Shown: in pieces, positions 51,803-60,661 of the stretch
Layout: each line of letters opens with the position of its first letter
Numbering within the stretch: position 1 is the first letter of the stretch
From: an uncultured Flavobacteriaceae bacterium
GTDB taxonomy: Bacteria > Bacteroidota > Bacteroidia > Flavobacteriales > Flavobacteriaceae
Direction: 5' to 3'
NCBI GenBank assembly: GCA_937923515.1
Contig: CALDUF010000064.1
Location: 1 to 64,000 of the forward strand
Length of the DNA stretch: 64,000 nt
Program-made: the position numbers and the translations under genes
Notes under the pieces: model-generated
Seen by the model: the letters and a program-made list of their open reading frames with translations, nothing else
The model's database searches: none
What the model was told of the DNA's origin: nothing

Positions 51803-53764
51803 ATGTCTGAGCTAGATAACCTGCAAAATGCAGATGGAAAAAAAGAAAACATAGAGGCATCTAAAATCAAAACCGATGCTGCAGCAGATAACACTACTGA
51901 AAATAATACTGATGCTGATATACCAGAGAGCGTAGATACCCAAGAAGCATCAAAAGAATTGTCTGAAGATGATGCTATTAATGAAATTGAAGCATCTAAT
52001 GCCGAAGATGCAGAAGATGAAGGCAATAAAGAACGCCATACTATAGCTTTCAAAGAATACGAAAAAATGTCTTTAGAGGCACTTTCCATTGAGCTTGAAA
52101 AGCTTTTGAAAAGCGAAAAAGTACAAGCAATAAAGAGTCATGTTGATGCCATTAAAAACGAATTCAACACAAAATACAATGCACTTTTAGACGAAAAGAA
52201 AGCTGATTTTATCAATGATGGTGGAAACGAAATAGATTTTTACTACACAAGTCCTGTGCAAAAACGCTTTAAAACCGCGTATAGAGATTACAGAAACAAA
52301 CTTAGTGAGCATTATAAAAATATTGAGCAAAACCTAAAACTAAATCTTCAAAAAAAACTTGATATTATTGAAGAATTAAAAGGTTTAATTAATGTTGAAG
52401 AAAATATAAATACCACCTACAAGCACTTTAAAGACTTACAGGAACAGTGGCGAAATACGGGCCCAATTCCAAGAGACAAATACAATAATGCTTGGAATAG
52501 TTATCATCATCATGTAGAAATATTTTATGATTTTTTACACCTAAACAGGGACTTGCGCGACTTAGATTTTAAACATAATCTTGAGAAAAAACTTAAAATT
52601 ATTGAACGCGCCGAAGAACTTTCTAAAGATGATGATACAATGCGCGCCTTTAGAGAATTACAAGAGTTGCATAAAATGTGGAAGGAAGAGCTAGGGCCTG
52701 TAGGTAAAGAACACCGCGAGGTAATCTGGGAACGTTTTAAAGCGGCCACAAAAGTAATTAATGAGAAAAAGCAACTTTACTACAAGGAAATAGATAAAGT
52801 ATACGAAAAGAATCTTGAAAAAAAACAAGAGATAATTTTAGCCATAGAAAACATTGCCCAAGACACTACAAACTCTCACGGAGGATGGCAAAGAAAAATT
52901 AAAGACATAGAAACGCTAAGAGAAGCGTTTTTTAATGCTGGAAAAGTGCCTATAAAGGTAAATGAAGCTACTTGGGCAAAATTTAAAGATGCAGTAAGAA
53001 ACTTTAATAGAAAAAAGAATGCGTTCTATAAAGATTTAAAGAAAGAGCAATATCAAAACCTTCTAAAGAAAAAAGAATTAGTTAAAATTGCTGAAGACAA
53101 TAAGGACAGTGAAGATTTTGAAGTTACTACGCCTTTAATGAAAAAAATTCAAGGGGATTGGAAAAAAATTGGTCATGTGCCTAGAAAAGATAGTGACAAA
53201 ATTTGGAAACAGTTTAAAGCGGCCTGTAATGCTTATTTTGATAGAATTCATTCTAAAAGAAATGAAGCTAGCGCAGCCTTTATAGAGGCTTTTAATAAAA
53301 AGGAAGCTCTTCTTGAAACTTTAAAAAATTTGGAGCTTACCAATGATAAAGACAAAGATTTAGCTACAATCAAAGAACACGTAAACACATGGAAATCCAT
53401 TGGAAAAGTACCTAATGAAAAACGTTTTATTGAAGGTAAGTTTAATAAAGCTGTAGACGCATTATTTTCTAAACTTAAAATTGATAAGAACGAAGCTGAA
53501 ATGATAAAGTTTGAGACAAAACTTGAAACATTACACAATACCGATGACAACAATAGAAGTTTAGACAATGAACGTTCTTTTATTCGTAAAAAAATTGATG
53601 AAGTAAAAGGCCAAATCAATCAACTAGAAAATAATTTACAATTTTTTACTAATGTTGATGACGATAATCCTTTAGTTAAGGAAGTGAACTCTAATATTGC
53701 AAAACATAAAAAAGAGTTGGAACTTTGGAAAGATAAACTAAAACAGATAAAGAAACTATATTAA
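51803..53764 (+). CDS. DUF349-repeat protein
   Basis: A 653-residue cytoplasmic protein (ATG 51803 preferred; a longer frame from TTG 51755 lies inside the promoter). After an acidic, low-complexity first 80 residues rich in D, E and N it has about five DUF349 units. Each is a charged three-helix block with a conserved W: FKDLQEQWRNTGPIPRDKYNNAWNSYHHHVEIFYD, LHKMWKEELGPVGKEHREVIWERFKAA, GKVPIKVNEATWAKFKDA, GDWKKIGHVPRKDSDKIWKQFKAACNAYFD and NTWKSIGKVPNEKRFIEGKFNKAVD. The C-terminus is a coiled coil. The function is unknown; tandem charged helices suggest binding of nucleic acid or a large complex. Monocistronic. Confidence 0.9.
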   Translation: MSELDNLQNADGKKENIEASKIKTDAAADNTTENNTDADIPESVDTQEASKELSEDDAINEIEASNAEDAEDEGNKERHTIAFKEYEKMSLEALSIELEKLLKSEKVQAIKSHVDAIKNEFNTKYNALLDEKKADFINDGGNEIDFYYTSPVQKRFKTAYRDYRNKLSEHYKNIEQNLKLNLQKKLDIIEELKGLINVEENINTTYKHFKDLQEQWRNTGPIPRDKYNNAWNSYHHHVEIFYDFLHLNRDLRDLDFKHNLEKKLKIIERAEELSKDDDTMRAFRELQELHKMWKEELGPVGKEHREVIWERFKAATKVINEKKQLYYKEIDKVYEKNLEKKQEIILAIENIAQDTTNSHGGWQRKIKDIETLREAFFNAGKVPIKVNEATWAKFKDAVRNFNRKKNAFYKDLKKEQYQNLLKKKELVKIAEDNKDSEDFEVTTPLMKKIQGDWKKIGHVPRKDSDKIWKQFKAACNAYFDRIHSKRNEASAAFIEAFNKKEALLETLKNLELTNDKDKDLATIKEHVNTWKSIGKVPNEKRFIEGKFNKAVDALFSKLKIDKNEAEMIKFETKLETLHNTDDNNRSLDNERSFIRKKIDEVKGQINQLENNLQFFTNVDDDNPLVKEVNSNIAKHKKELELWKDKLKQIKKLY

Positions 53765-53782
53765 CATACCTTGCAGCAAAAC

Positions 53783-53816
53783 AAAAGCATCATAATATAA
53801 TTGTGATGCTTTTTTA
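53783..53816 (+). terminator. Terminator of the DUF349 gene
   Basis: AAAAGCATCA (53783-53792) pairs with TGATGCTTTT (53804-53813), followed by more T residues. Confidence 0.85.
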
Positions 53817-53876
53817 ATTAACTATAAATCCTTACTGCTTTAACTTTATTATAAAGCACTTCTGCTTCTAAAATAC

Positions 53877-54548
53877 CTAAGCAGAATCTTTATGAATTCT
53901 TATTTCTTTTCTCGTAAATTCTATAATATTTTCCTCTTTTAATTCGTTTAGCAAAATGTTTAATGTAGGTCTTGATGTACCAATTAATGAAGCAATGTCC
54001 TTTTGAGTATATGGGTGATGGATTACCTTATCACCAGTTTTCTCGCAATCATAACCATATTCTGTACACAGTTCATTCAAAAATTCTTTGAGTCTTGTTT
54101 TGGTATCTTTAAACAAAAGTAATTGTAAACGCCTTTCTAATTTCTTTAGCTTATACCCTATAAATTTATATACTTTAAAACTAAATGTTTGGTTGTCGCG
54201 CATTAAATCATGCATGGTTTCAATTCCAATAGGACAAATACTTGTTGCATTGTCTATAGACATCGCAAATTCGTCTCGTTTAGACTCTCCAAATATTGCA
54301 GTTTCTCCAAATAATTCGCCACGTGTTAGTATTGCTTTTACAACTTCATCGCCATCTTCATTATAATACCCCAACTTTACTTTACCTTTCTCAATAAGAT
54401 AAACCTTATTTGCAGAATCTTCTTCAAAATAAATATAGTCTCTCTTCTTATAAGCATCAAAATTATGTTGAATTTTATAAGCTTTAAACTTATGAGGGCA
54501 TAAAATTTTGAAAAGGTTTGTATCTTCAAAAAACCAAATAGACTTCAT
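53877..54548 (-). CDS. Crp/Fnr-family transcriptional regulator
   Basis: A 223-residue regulator. The N-terminal cyclic-nucleotide-binding-type beta barrel (about 25-140) includes VYLIEKGKVKLGYYNEDGDEVVKAILTRGELFGETAIFGE, with the position of the phosphate-binding loop; the usual R-(S/T) pair is not clear, so cAMP binding is doubtful. The C-terminal helix-turn-helix is YTQKDIASLIGTSRPTLNILLNELKEENIIEF. No N-terminal cysteine cluster like Fnr, although Cys 13 is present. It is monocistronic next to the DUF5606 gene, and targets are unknown. Confidence 0.92.
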   Translation of the reverse strand: MKSIWFFEDTNLFKILCPHKFKAYKIQHNFDAYKKRDYIYFEEDSANKVYLIEKGKVKLGYYNEDGDEVVKAILTRGELFGETAIFGESKRDEFAMSIDNATSICPIGIETMHDLMRDNQTFSFKVYKFIGYKLKKLERRLQLLLFKDTKTRLKEFLNELCTEYGYDCEKTGDKVIHHPYTQKDIASLIGTSRPTLNILLNELKEENIIEFTRKEIRIHKDSA

Positions 54549-54610
54549 AGTTTACGTATTAATTAATAAACTGTCGCAAACTTTTTGAACACCTTACAGA
54601 CATAAACAAA

Positions 54611-54635
54611 AAAACCTCCAAATTATGGAGGTTTT
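54611..54635 (-). terminator. Terminator of the ruvX-def-DUF5606 group
   Basis: AAAACCTCCA (54611-54620) and TGGAGGTTTT (54626-54635) are perfectly complementary. It lies just past the DUF5606 stop on the minus strand, with a T run. Confidence 0.88.
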
Positions 54636-54640
54636 TAACT

Positions 54641-55060
54641 TTATTCTTCTTCATCACTTGATGTATCATCATCAAGCAAACTTAACATATCGTGTTTTTG
54701 TAGTAAATTATACCATTGTATTATCTTTTTAATATCACTTGCATATACCCTATCTTCATCATAATCTGGTAACACATCAAAAAAGTATTCTTCTAGCTTG
54801 TCTTTACTATCTTTTGGTTTTACACTGCAAACTTTACTTGCTTCCTTATCGCGTATTTTACCTAATACTTTATAAAGTGGCACTTCTTCGGTTAAAGTAT
54901 AGATTGCAATTTCACTTAAAACGCTTACGTTATTTTGTAAGCTTATTGATAAACGCTTACCGTCTATTAAAGACTCTGCGACAAAGCCACCCCGTGTTTG
55001 AGTTACTAATTTATAAAGTCCTGGCTTTCCAGAAATGGATAAAACTTTTTCTAAGCCCAT
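54641..55060 (-). CDS. DUF5606 domain protein
   Basis: A 139-residue soluble protein. The N-terminal LEKVLSISGKPGLYKLVTQTRGGFVAESLIDGKRLSI, the DRVYASDIKKIIQWYNLL block and the acidic tail (DDDTSSDEEE) are the flavobacterial DUF5606 pattern. It is conserved next to def and ruvX in this phylum; gene order hints at a role linked to translation or growth, but none is established. It follows def on the same strand after 58 bases. Confidence 0.85.
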   Translation of the reverse strand: MGLEKVLSISGKPGLYKLVTQTRGGFVAESLIDGKRLSISLQNNVSVLSEIAIYTLTEEVPLYKVLGKIRDKEASKVCSVKPKDSKDKLEEYFFDVLPDYDEDRVYASDIKKIIQWYNLLQKHDMLSLLDDDTSSDEEE

Positions 55061-55118
55061 ATATAATTTTGTTTTTAGAGAGGCGCAAATATCATATTTT
55101 TAAGATGCAACACAAAAA

Positions 55119-55709
55119 TTATCGCTTCTTTTTTTGATTTGGAAAACGCATTCTGTAATCCACATTAATTTTTCCTTTTGAAACATTAGAGAGTTTTCCT
55201 TTTATCAACCGTTTTTTAAAACTACTTAGCTTATCAGTAAATAAAACACCTTCTATATGGTCATATTCATGTTGTATCACTCTAGCTATTAATCCATCAA
55301 ATACCTCGGTATGCTTTTTAAAATTCTCATCAAAATACTCCACCTTAACCTTTGGTTGTCTAAACACATCTTCTCTTACATCTGGTATGCTTAAACAGCC
55401 TTCGTTAAATGCCCATTCATCGCCTTCTTCCTCCAATATTTTAGCATTAATAAATACGCGCTTAAAGTCTTTTAGCGCATTTCGTTCTGCTTCAGTAAAA
55501 TCCTCATCTTCTGCAAACGGAGAAGTATCTACCAAAAATAATCTAATAGGCAAACCAATTTGAGGTGCTGCAAGCCCTACGCCCATTGCATTGTACATGG
55601 TCTCAAACATGTTTTCCAGTAAATCATCTAGTTTAGGGTAGTCTTTAGTTATATTAGCACCCTTCTTTTTTAAAACGGGGTCTCCATAAGCTACAATTGG
55701 TAAAATCAT
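55119..55709 (-). CDS. def: Peptide deformylase
   Basis: A 196-residue metallohydrolase that removes the formyl group from nascent proteins. All three motifs are intact: GVGLAAPQIG (43-52), EGCLSIP with metal ligand Cys 105, and QHEYDHIEG with ligands His 147 and His 151 and catalytic Glu 148. The C-terminal basic tail (after about 170) is a flavobacterial feature. It has its own -7 element (TATTTTTG, minus strand 55737-55730) and lies 64 bases downstream of ruvX. Confidence 0.97.
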   Translation of the reverse strand: MILPIVAYGDPVLKKKGANITKDYPKLDDLLENMFETMYNAMGVGLAAPQIGLPIRLFLVDTSPFAEDEDFTEAERNALKDFKRVFINAKILEEEGDEWAFNEGCLSIPDVREDVFRQPKVKVEYFDENFKKHTEVFDGLIARVIQHEYDHIEGVLFTDKLSSFKKRLIKGKLSNVSKGKINVDYRMRFPNQKKKR

Positions 55710-55773
55710 TAGTTTAAAATTGTTTTTTGCAAAAATACAATTCTTGTATGGTAAATTAATTAATTGAGAAAAA

Positions 55774-56184
55774 CTATTTTGAATATAAGTAGCTTTGTAG
55801 TATTAATGTGGCACTTATTTCATCAACTAAAGATTTGTTTTTTCGTTTTTGTTTTTTAATACCACTATCTATCATGGTTTGAAATGCCATTTTTGAAGTA
55901 AAACGTTCGTCTACTCTAGTTACAGGAATGTTGGGAAATGTTTGCGATAGTTTTTTTAAAAATGGCGCAATTAAAACTTCACTCTCTGATGGCAAATTAT
56001 TCATTTGTTTTGGCTCTCCTACAATAAAAAGCTCTACTTTTTCCTTTGAAATATAGGTTTTTAAAAAAGATACTAATTCTTTTGTAGCAACGGTGGTTAA
56101 TCCAGAAGCGATAATCTGTAACTCATCTGTTACAGCTATACCTGTTCTTACTTTACCATAATCTATTGCTAAAATTCGTGCCAT
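55774..56184 (-). CDS. ruvX: YqgF-family Holliday-junction resolvase / pre-16S rRNA nuclease
   Basis: A 136-residue RNase H-fold protein. It begins ARILAIDYGKVRTGIAVTD, with the first catalytic Asp, followed by VGEPKQMNN and VTRVDERFTSKMA with the second acidic pair, and ends SLVDEISATLILQSYL with the last acidic residue. E. coli YqgF matures the 5' end of 16S rRNA, and that is the more likely role than junction resolution. A -7 element TACTTTTG (minus, 56205-56198) lies 14 bases before the start. It stands just before def, as in related genomes. Confidence 0.94.
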   Translation of the reverse strand: MARILAIDYGKVRTGIAVTDELQIIASGLTTVATKELVSFLKTYISKEKVELFIVGEPKQMNNLPSESEVLIAPFLKKLSQTFPNIPVTRVDERFTSKMAFQTMIDSGIKKQKRKNKSLVDEISATLILQSYLYSK

Positions 56185-56221
56185 TACTAATTTTTTTCAA
56201 AAGTAATTCTTTAAAATAAAA

Positions 56222-56247
56222 AAAGACCGTCTTTACAGACAGTCTTT
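56222..56247 (-). terminator. Terminator of the small exported-protein gene
   Basis: 11-base arms at 56222-56232 and 56237-56247 (AAAGACCGTCT against AGACAGTCTTT; the mismatch becomes a G-U pair on the minus strand), followed by a T run on that strand. Confidence 0.75.
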
Positions 56248-56270
56248 ATTAAATATAAATTTATGTATTA

Positions 56271-56534
56271 TTATGATACTTTTCTTTTGTTTAATTTAGG
56301 AAACAATAATTTAATGTTTTCTACTTTACGTTCTCTGTTTAAGTAAATTCTAATATCACTATTACTTCTTGCAATAGTCTCTTTAATTTTTACAGTATCT
56401 ATTATTACTGTAGCTTCTTTAATTTCAGATACAGTAACATTAGTTTCTACGTTATCAGTTTTAACCTCATTCTGAGCACCTATAGCTGAGAAAGAAAGTA
56501 ACAAGATAAATAAGATGTAAAAATTTGTTTTCAT
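56271..56534 (-). CDS. Small exported protein, function unknown
   Basis: An 87-residue protein with a clear signal peptide (about 1-20, MKTNFYILFILLLSFSAIGAQ). The mature part is about 67 residues: a Thr/Val-rich stretch of mostly beta character (NVTVSEIKEATVIIDTVKIKET), then a basic end (RKVENIKLLFPKLNKRKVS). I recognise no family. It has a promoter (56566-56598) and its own terminator, so it is a real, separately transcribed gene. Periplasmic location predicted. Confidence 0.7.
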   Translation of the reverse strand: MKTNFYILFILLLSFSAIGAQNEVKTDNVETNVTVSEIKEATVIIDTVKIKETIARSNSDIRIYLNRERKVENIKLLFPKLNKRKVS

Positions 56535-56565
56535 GATTTGGGTTGTTTCATTTATTTCAACACTC

Positions 56566-56598
56566 CAAAGATATATTCTCTAGGAGGCTCATCTGCAA
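56566..56598 (-). promoter_or_regulatory. Promoter of the small exported-protein gene
   Basis: Minus strand: TTG (56598-56596), 22 bases, TATCTTTG (56573-56566), exact match to TAnnTTTG. The start codon is 32 bases further on. Confidence 0.5.
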
Positions 56599-56833
56599 TA
56601 AATTAGTTGTACACCATTGAATTTTCGATTATTAGAAGATTGGTGCATTTTTGGCGATAAATAGTGCAAACGCAATTTTTGACGATGAATAACACAAAAG
56701 ATGCATTTCATCCCTAAATATTATTTTTTCACAGTAAAAAACACCTATAAATTCAAAAGAAAACCTGGTTTTTGGGTTTAATTTTTAAAGATATTTAAGG
56801 ACGAAATACAATACTATTTTAGGGATTAGATAG

Positions 56834-56841
56834 TATATTTG
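56834..56841 (+). promoter_or_regulatory. -7 promoter element for dapD
   Basis: TATATTTG fits TAnnTTTG; ATG follows at 56861. Confidence 0.55.
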
Positions 56842-56860
56842 CCCCAAAATATTTATACCA

Positions 56861-57676
56861 ATGACAGAATTACAACAAACTATAGAAAAAGCCTGGGACA
56901 ACAGAGAGCTATTAAAAGAAAGTAAAACAACAGATGCCATAAGACATGTAGTTGATCTTTTAGATAAGGGAGAATTACGTGTAGCTGAACCTATTTCTAA
57001 TGGTTGGCAAGTTAACGAATGGGTTAAAAAAGCCGTAGTACTTTATTTCCCTATTCAAAAAATGGAAACTTTAGAAGCGGGTATTTTTGAATATCACGAT
57101 AAAATTCCATTAAAACGTAATTTTGCTGAACGCGGTATTCGTGTTGTACCAAATGCAGTAGCTAGACATGGTGCTTATATTTCTCCTGGTACTATTTTAA
57201 TGCCAAGTTATGTAAACATTGGTGCTTATGTAGATGAAGGTACTATGGTAGATACTTGGGCAACTGTTGGTAGTTGTGCGCAAATAGGTAAAAATGTACA
57301 TTTATCTGGTGGTGTTGGTATAGGTGGCGTTTTAGAGCCTTTACAAGCTGCGCCTGTTATTATTGAAGATAATGCATTTATAGGTTCTAGATGTATAGTT
57401 GTTGAAGGTGTAAAAGTTGAGACTGAAGCTGTTTTAGGTGCCGGTGTTGTACTAACTATGAGTACAAAAATTATAGATGTAACTGGCGATGAGCCAAAAG
57501 AATATAAAGGCATAGTGCCTGCAAGGTCTGTAGTAATACCAGGAAGTTATGCTAAAGAATTTCCATCTGGTAGTTACAACGTGCCTTGTGCTTTAATTAT
57601 TGGTAAGCGTAAAGAAAGTACCAATAAAAAAACATCTTTAAACGATGCTTTAAGAGAGCACAGTGTTGCGGTTTAA
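56861..57676 (+). CDS. dapD: Tetrahydrodipicolinate N-succinyltransferase
   Basis: A 271-residue left-handed beta-helix acyltransferase in lysine/diaminopimelate synthesis. It transfers a succinyl group from succinyl-CoA. Seen: N-terminal helical domain (about 1-95), then hexapeptide repeats, for example YISPGTILMPSYVNIGAYVDEGTMVDTWATVGSCAQIGKNVHLSGGVGIGGVLEPLQAAPVIIEDNAFIGSRCIVVEGV. The catalytic Asp and Glu lie in the DEGTMVD stretch, and the CoA-binding GSRCIVVEG is intact. Single gene upstream of the glycan locus. Confidence 0.97.
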   Translation: MTELQQTIEKAWDNRELLKESKTTDAIRHVVDLLDKGELRVAEPISNGWQVNEWVKKAVVLYFPIQKMETLEAGIFEYHDKIPLKRNFAERGIRVVPNAVARHGAYISPGTILMPSYVNIGAYVDEGTMVDTWATVGSCAQIGKNVHLSGGVGIGGVLEPLQAAPVIIEDNAFIGSRCIVVEGVKVETEAVLGAGVVLTMSTKIIDVTGDEPKEYKGIVPARSVVIPGSYAKEFPSGSYNVPCALIIGKRKESTNKKTSLNDALREHSVAV

Positions 57677-57694
57677 ACTAAAACCATATATTTG
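57666..57694 (+). promoter_or_regulatory. Promoter of the glycan locus
   Basis: TTG (57666-57668), 18 bases, TATATTTG (57687-57694): both consensus elements at standard spacing. It overlaps the last codons of dapD. The TTG start codon is at 57715. Confidence 0.65.
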
Positions 57695-57714
57695 AGAAAA
57701 GTAAAGTAATACTC

Positions 57715-58722
57715 TTGAAAACTGAAGCGCATTCTAAAACAGATAAAACACGTATTGACATATCTGTTATTATCGTAAATTACAAGAGTTGGAATCATCT
57801 TAAAGCGTGCCTTGATAGTTTAAAAGGAATACCTAAAGCTGCTTTTACTTTTGAAGTTATTGTAGTAGATAACGCCTCGAATGATCATCAATTAGAAAAA
57901 TTTATAACATTATTTCCTGAGTTCAATTTTATTTTAAACTCAGGGAACAATGGTTTTTCTCACGCTAATAATGTTGGCGCAAAACAGGCTAAGGGCGATT
58001 TCTTTTTATTTCTAAATCCTGATACTATTGTTAATGCACATGCACTTTCTACAATGCTTAAATTAGCAATAAATAATAAAAATTATGGCATAATATCTTG
58101 TTCTAAACTAAATAACGATGGTAAACCTGAAAATGAAATCAGGCTGTTTCCAAAACCGTTAACATTGTTTGGTACACTAAGGGTATTTTACAATTTAAAA
58201 AATAAACACAAAATAGCGAAGCAATTTAATGCAACTAAAGACATTATTTTTCCAGATTGGGTTTCTGGTTCTATCATGTTTATGAGTAAACAATGGTTTA
58301 CCACTGTAAACGGTTGGGATGAAGATTATTGGCTGTATTTAGAGGATGTAGATTTATGTAAAAAAGTAGCAAATGCTGGCGGTAAAGTGGCACTTACTAG
58401 AACTACAAAAATTATTCATAACCATGGTGGTGCTTCTAGGGCTAATATTAAAACCGCTGCATTAACAAAGGCAGAAGTTATCATTTCTAAACACGTATTT
58501 ATAAATAAACACTTTAAAAAATTTAGTAAAATACTAGCACAATTTACAATACTCTCATTTGGCTTAATCACCAAGTTTTTATTTGCCATTATTGGCGTAT
58601 TGTTCTTTTTTATTCCAAAGCTATATGTACACACCTTGTTGTTTATCAATTTAATAAAATATTATTTTAATAGTCTTATCAAAGGTACTTGGGTGAGTAA
58701 AAGAGCTCCAAATTATTTATAG
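57715..58722 (+). CDS. Glycosyltransferase family 2 (rhamnosyltransferase-like)
   Basis: A 335-residue GT-A enzyme, started by TTG 57715 under a good promoter. Seen: ISVIIVNYKSWNHLKACLDSL, EVIVVDNASNDHQ, GNNGFSHANNVGAKQAKGDFFLFLNPDT with the metal-binding motif in LNPDT, and WVSGSIMFMSKQWFTTVNGWDEDYWLYLEDVDLCKK with the ED catalytic pair. Two hydrophobic segments near the C-terminus (about 278-310) may anchor it to the membrane. Family is that of O-antigen rhamnosyltransferases (WbbL-like). Sugar unknown. First gene of the glycan locus. Confidence 0.93.
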   Translation: MKTEAHSKTDKTRIDISVIIVNYKSWNHLKACLDSLKGIPKAAFTFEVIVVDNASNDHQLEKFITLFPEFNFILNSGNNGFSHANNVGAKQAKGDFFLFLNPDTIVNAHALSTMLKLAINNKNYGIISCSKLNNDGKPENEIRLFPKPLTLFGTLRVFYNLKNKHKIAKQFNATKDIIFPDWVSGSIMFMSKQWFTTVNGWDEDYWLYLEDVDLCKKVANAGGKVALTRTTKIIHNHGGASRANIKTAALTKAEVIISKHVFINKHFKKFSKILAQFTILSFGLITKFLFAIIGVLFFFIPKLYVHTLLFINLIKYYFNSLIKGTWVSKRAPNYL

Positions 58723-58741
58723 AAATACTTATTTATTCTGA

Positions 58742-59794
58742 ATGAAAATTTTAGTGATACAGCAGAAAATGATTGGAGATGTTTTAACTTCTACTATTCT
58801 TTTTGAAGCTTTGAAAGAAAAATATCCTGAAGCAGAACTTCATTATCTAATAAATTCGCACACATTGAGTGTGGTGGAAAACAACCCTTTTATAGACGAT
58901 TATATTGTATTTACGCCAGAGATTGAAAAACAATATTTAAAATTTTGGGGTTTAATAAAATCTATAAGGTCTAATAAATATGATGTTGTAATAGATGCCT
59001 ATTCAAAATTATCAAGTAATATTTTAAGTGGGTTTTCAAAAGCAAAAACAAAAATATCTTACCGAAAAAAGTACCGCTCTTTTATTTACGATTATAATAT
59101 TGTTAGAAAAACACACACCAAATTAGCAAAAGGTATTGAAATTGATAATAGATTAAAACTGCTTGAACCGTTAGGAATTTCAACAAAAAGCATTAAACCA
59201 AAAATTTATTTAACCAATAAAGAACTAGAAAACAGCAAATTATATTTAGAAAATAATGGTATTAATACAAATGCTAAACTATTTATGATTAGTGTTTTGG
59301 GTAGTAGCAATAGTAAAACATACCCGTTACCGTACATGGCACAACTAATTGATGCAATTGTTGAAGCAACTAAAGGGCAACTACTATTTAATTATATACC
59401 ATCGCAAGTAGCACAAGCAAAGGCGGTTTTTAATCTATGTAAACCTAAAACACAACAACACATACGTTTTGATGTGTTTGGTAAAAACCTAAGAGAATTT
59501 TTAGCGATAACTAAATATTGTACTGCTTTAATTGGTAACGAGGGTGGTGCTACTAATATGGCAAAAGCACTAGATGTACCAACGTTTTCAATTTTTGCAC
59601 CATGGATTGATAAAGAGGGTTGGAATATGTTTGAAGACAACACACACGTATCTGTGCATTTAATTGATACAAAACCTGAATTATTTACAGGAAAACGTTT
59701 AAAGGAAACAAAAGGTGATGCGCAGCCTAATTATGAAGCGTTTTTACCAGAATACATTTTGCCAAAGCTAAGCAAATACTTAAACCAATTTTAA
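58742..59794 (+). CDS. Glycosyltransferase family 9 (heptosyltransferase-like)
   Basis: A 350-residue GT-B enzyme. N-terminal ILVIQQKMIGDVLTSTILFEALKEKYPEAELHYLI is the family's acceptor domain with the conserved GD; the C-terminal domain includes FMISVLGSSNSKTYPLPYMAQLIDAI and ALIGNEGGATNMAKALDVPTFSIFAPW, the donor site. GT9 enzymes add heptose to LPS inner core. 19 bases after the first GT gene. It is followed closely by a convergent gene (stop at 59794, next stop at 59795). Confidence 0.93.
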   Translation: MKILVIQQKMIGDVLTSTILFEALKEKYPEAELHYLINSHTLSVVENNPFIDDYIVFTPEIEKQYLKFWGLIKSIRSNKYDVVIDAYSKLSSNILSGFSKAKTKISYRKKYRSFIYDYNIVRKTHTKLAKGIEIDNRLKLLEPLGISTKSIKPKIYLTNKELENSKLYLENNGINTNAKLFMISVLGSSNSKTYPLPYMAQLIDAIVEATKGQLLFNYIPSQVAQAKAVFNLCKPKTQQHIRFDVFGKNLREFLAITKYCTALIGNEGGATNMAKALDVPTFSIFAPWIDKEGWNMFEDNTHVSVHLIDTKPELFTGKRLKETKGDAQPNYEAFLPEYILPKLSKYLNQF

Positions 59795-60616
59795 TCAAAG
59801 TTTTTTTATACCAAATGGGGTTTGCTTTACTTTTTGCTGCTTTGTTATCGCTCTAATTTTTTTATTCTTTTCTATCATCTCAGGTTTTACATAATCTCTT
59901 TCATGGTATAAATGTAAACAAATGGCACTATACCGTATTTGCTTAAATTTAATACCTAAATTTACTAAGCGCTCCCCTATTTCTCTGTCTTCGCCTCCGT
60001 ATTCCATACGTTCGTCAAAACCATTAACTTCAATAATATTTGCTTTCCAGCCAGAAACATTCATACCATCAAACGTAGCTTTGGTAGTTGTAAACGTATT
60101 TAAAAAATACTCTTTAAATCCTCTTGACGTTAACTTATTACTTTTAAATGTTTTCTTTAAACCGTGATGTTTTAACCAATCTATTTTAAAACAATCTTGG
60201 GTTTCTATATCTGTTTTTGTAATTAATTTACTAATGGTTAAAGGCAGTTTAAAATAGCCACCAGATAAGCAATAACCTACTTCTCTTTTATTAATATGAC
60301 TTTGCAAAAAATCATTTCTAGCAATACAATCGCCATCAGTAAATACCAAATAAGCGCCTACACTGGCCAATGTGGCTTTGTTTAAAATGGTAGTTTTTCT
60401 AAAACCTTTATCGGCATGCCAAATATGTTTTATAGGAAAATTGACCAATTTAGACATGTTGTCAATCATTATTTTAGTCGTTTCAGTAGAACCATCATCG
60501 GCTATTACAACTTCAAAATTCTTGTAGGTTTGATAATTGTAACTCCACAACACGTTTTCCAACCATTTAGGCTGATTGTAAGTACTTATGATAACTGAAA
60601 CATCTATAGCTTGCAT
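59795..60616 (-). CDS. Glycosyltransferase family 2 (chondroitin-polymerase-like GT)
   Basis: A 273-residue GT-A enzyme. Seen: VSVIISTYNQPKWLENVLWSYNYQTYKNFEVVIADDGSTETT, metal-binding LVFTDGDCIAR and a C-terminal region with GWKANIIEVNGFDERMEYGGEDREIGERLVNLG, the wording of the Glyco_tranf_2 C-terminal family of galactosyl and glucosyl transferases. It is transcribed opposite to its neighbours. The ATG at 60616 lies only 6 bases from the minus-strand -7 element (60629-60622), so its mRNA may be leaderless. Confidence 0.92.
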   Translation of the reverse strand: MQAIDVSVIISTYNQPKWLENVLWSYNYQTYKNFEVVIADDGSTETTKIMIDNMSKLVNFPIKHIWHADKGFRKTTILNKATLASVGAYLVFTDGDCIARNDFLQSHINKREVGYCLSGGYFKLPLTISKLITKTDIETQDCFKIDWLKHHGLKKTFKSNKLTSRGFKEYFLNTFTTTKATFDGMNVSGWKANIIEVNGFDERMEYGGEDREIGERLVNLGIKFKQIRYSAICLHLYHERDYVKPEMIEKNKKIRAITKQQKVKQTPFGIKKL

Positions 60617-60653
60617 TGTGTCAAAAATAGCTATTTTTACACAATAAAATCAA
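60611..60653. promoter_or_regulatory. Overlapping divergent promoters
   Basis: Plus: TTG (60611-60613), 18 bases, TATTTTTA (60632-60639). Minus: TTG (60653-60651), 21 bases, TATTTTTG (60629-60622). The two -7 elements stand back to back in a palindrome with half AAAAATAG (CTATTTTT). The plus -33 element falls at the start of the minus gene. Confidence 0.5.
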
Positions 60654-60661
60654 CGTTTTTT

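Larger units (their letters stand above)
56535..56860. other. Divergent control region of the small exported protein and dapD
   Basis: No gene. Two imperfect direct repeats (GCATTTTTGGCGATAAATAG from 56645 and GCAATTTTTGACGATGAATA from 56672) lie in the middle and may be binding sites. Promoter elements point outward at both ends. Confidence 0.5.
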
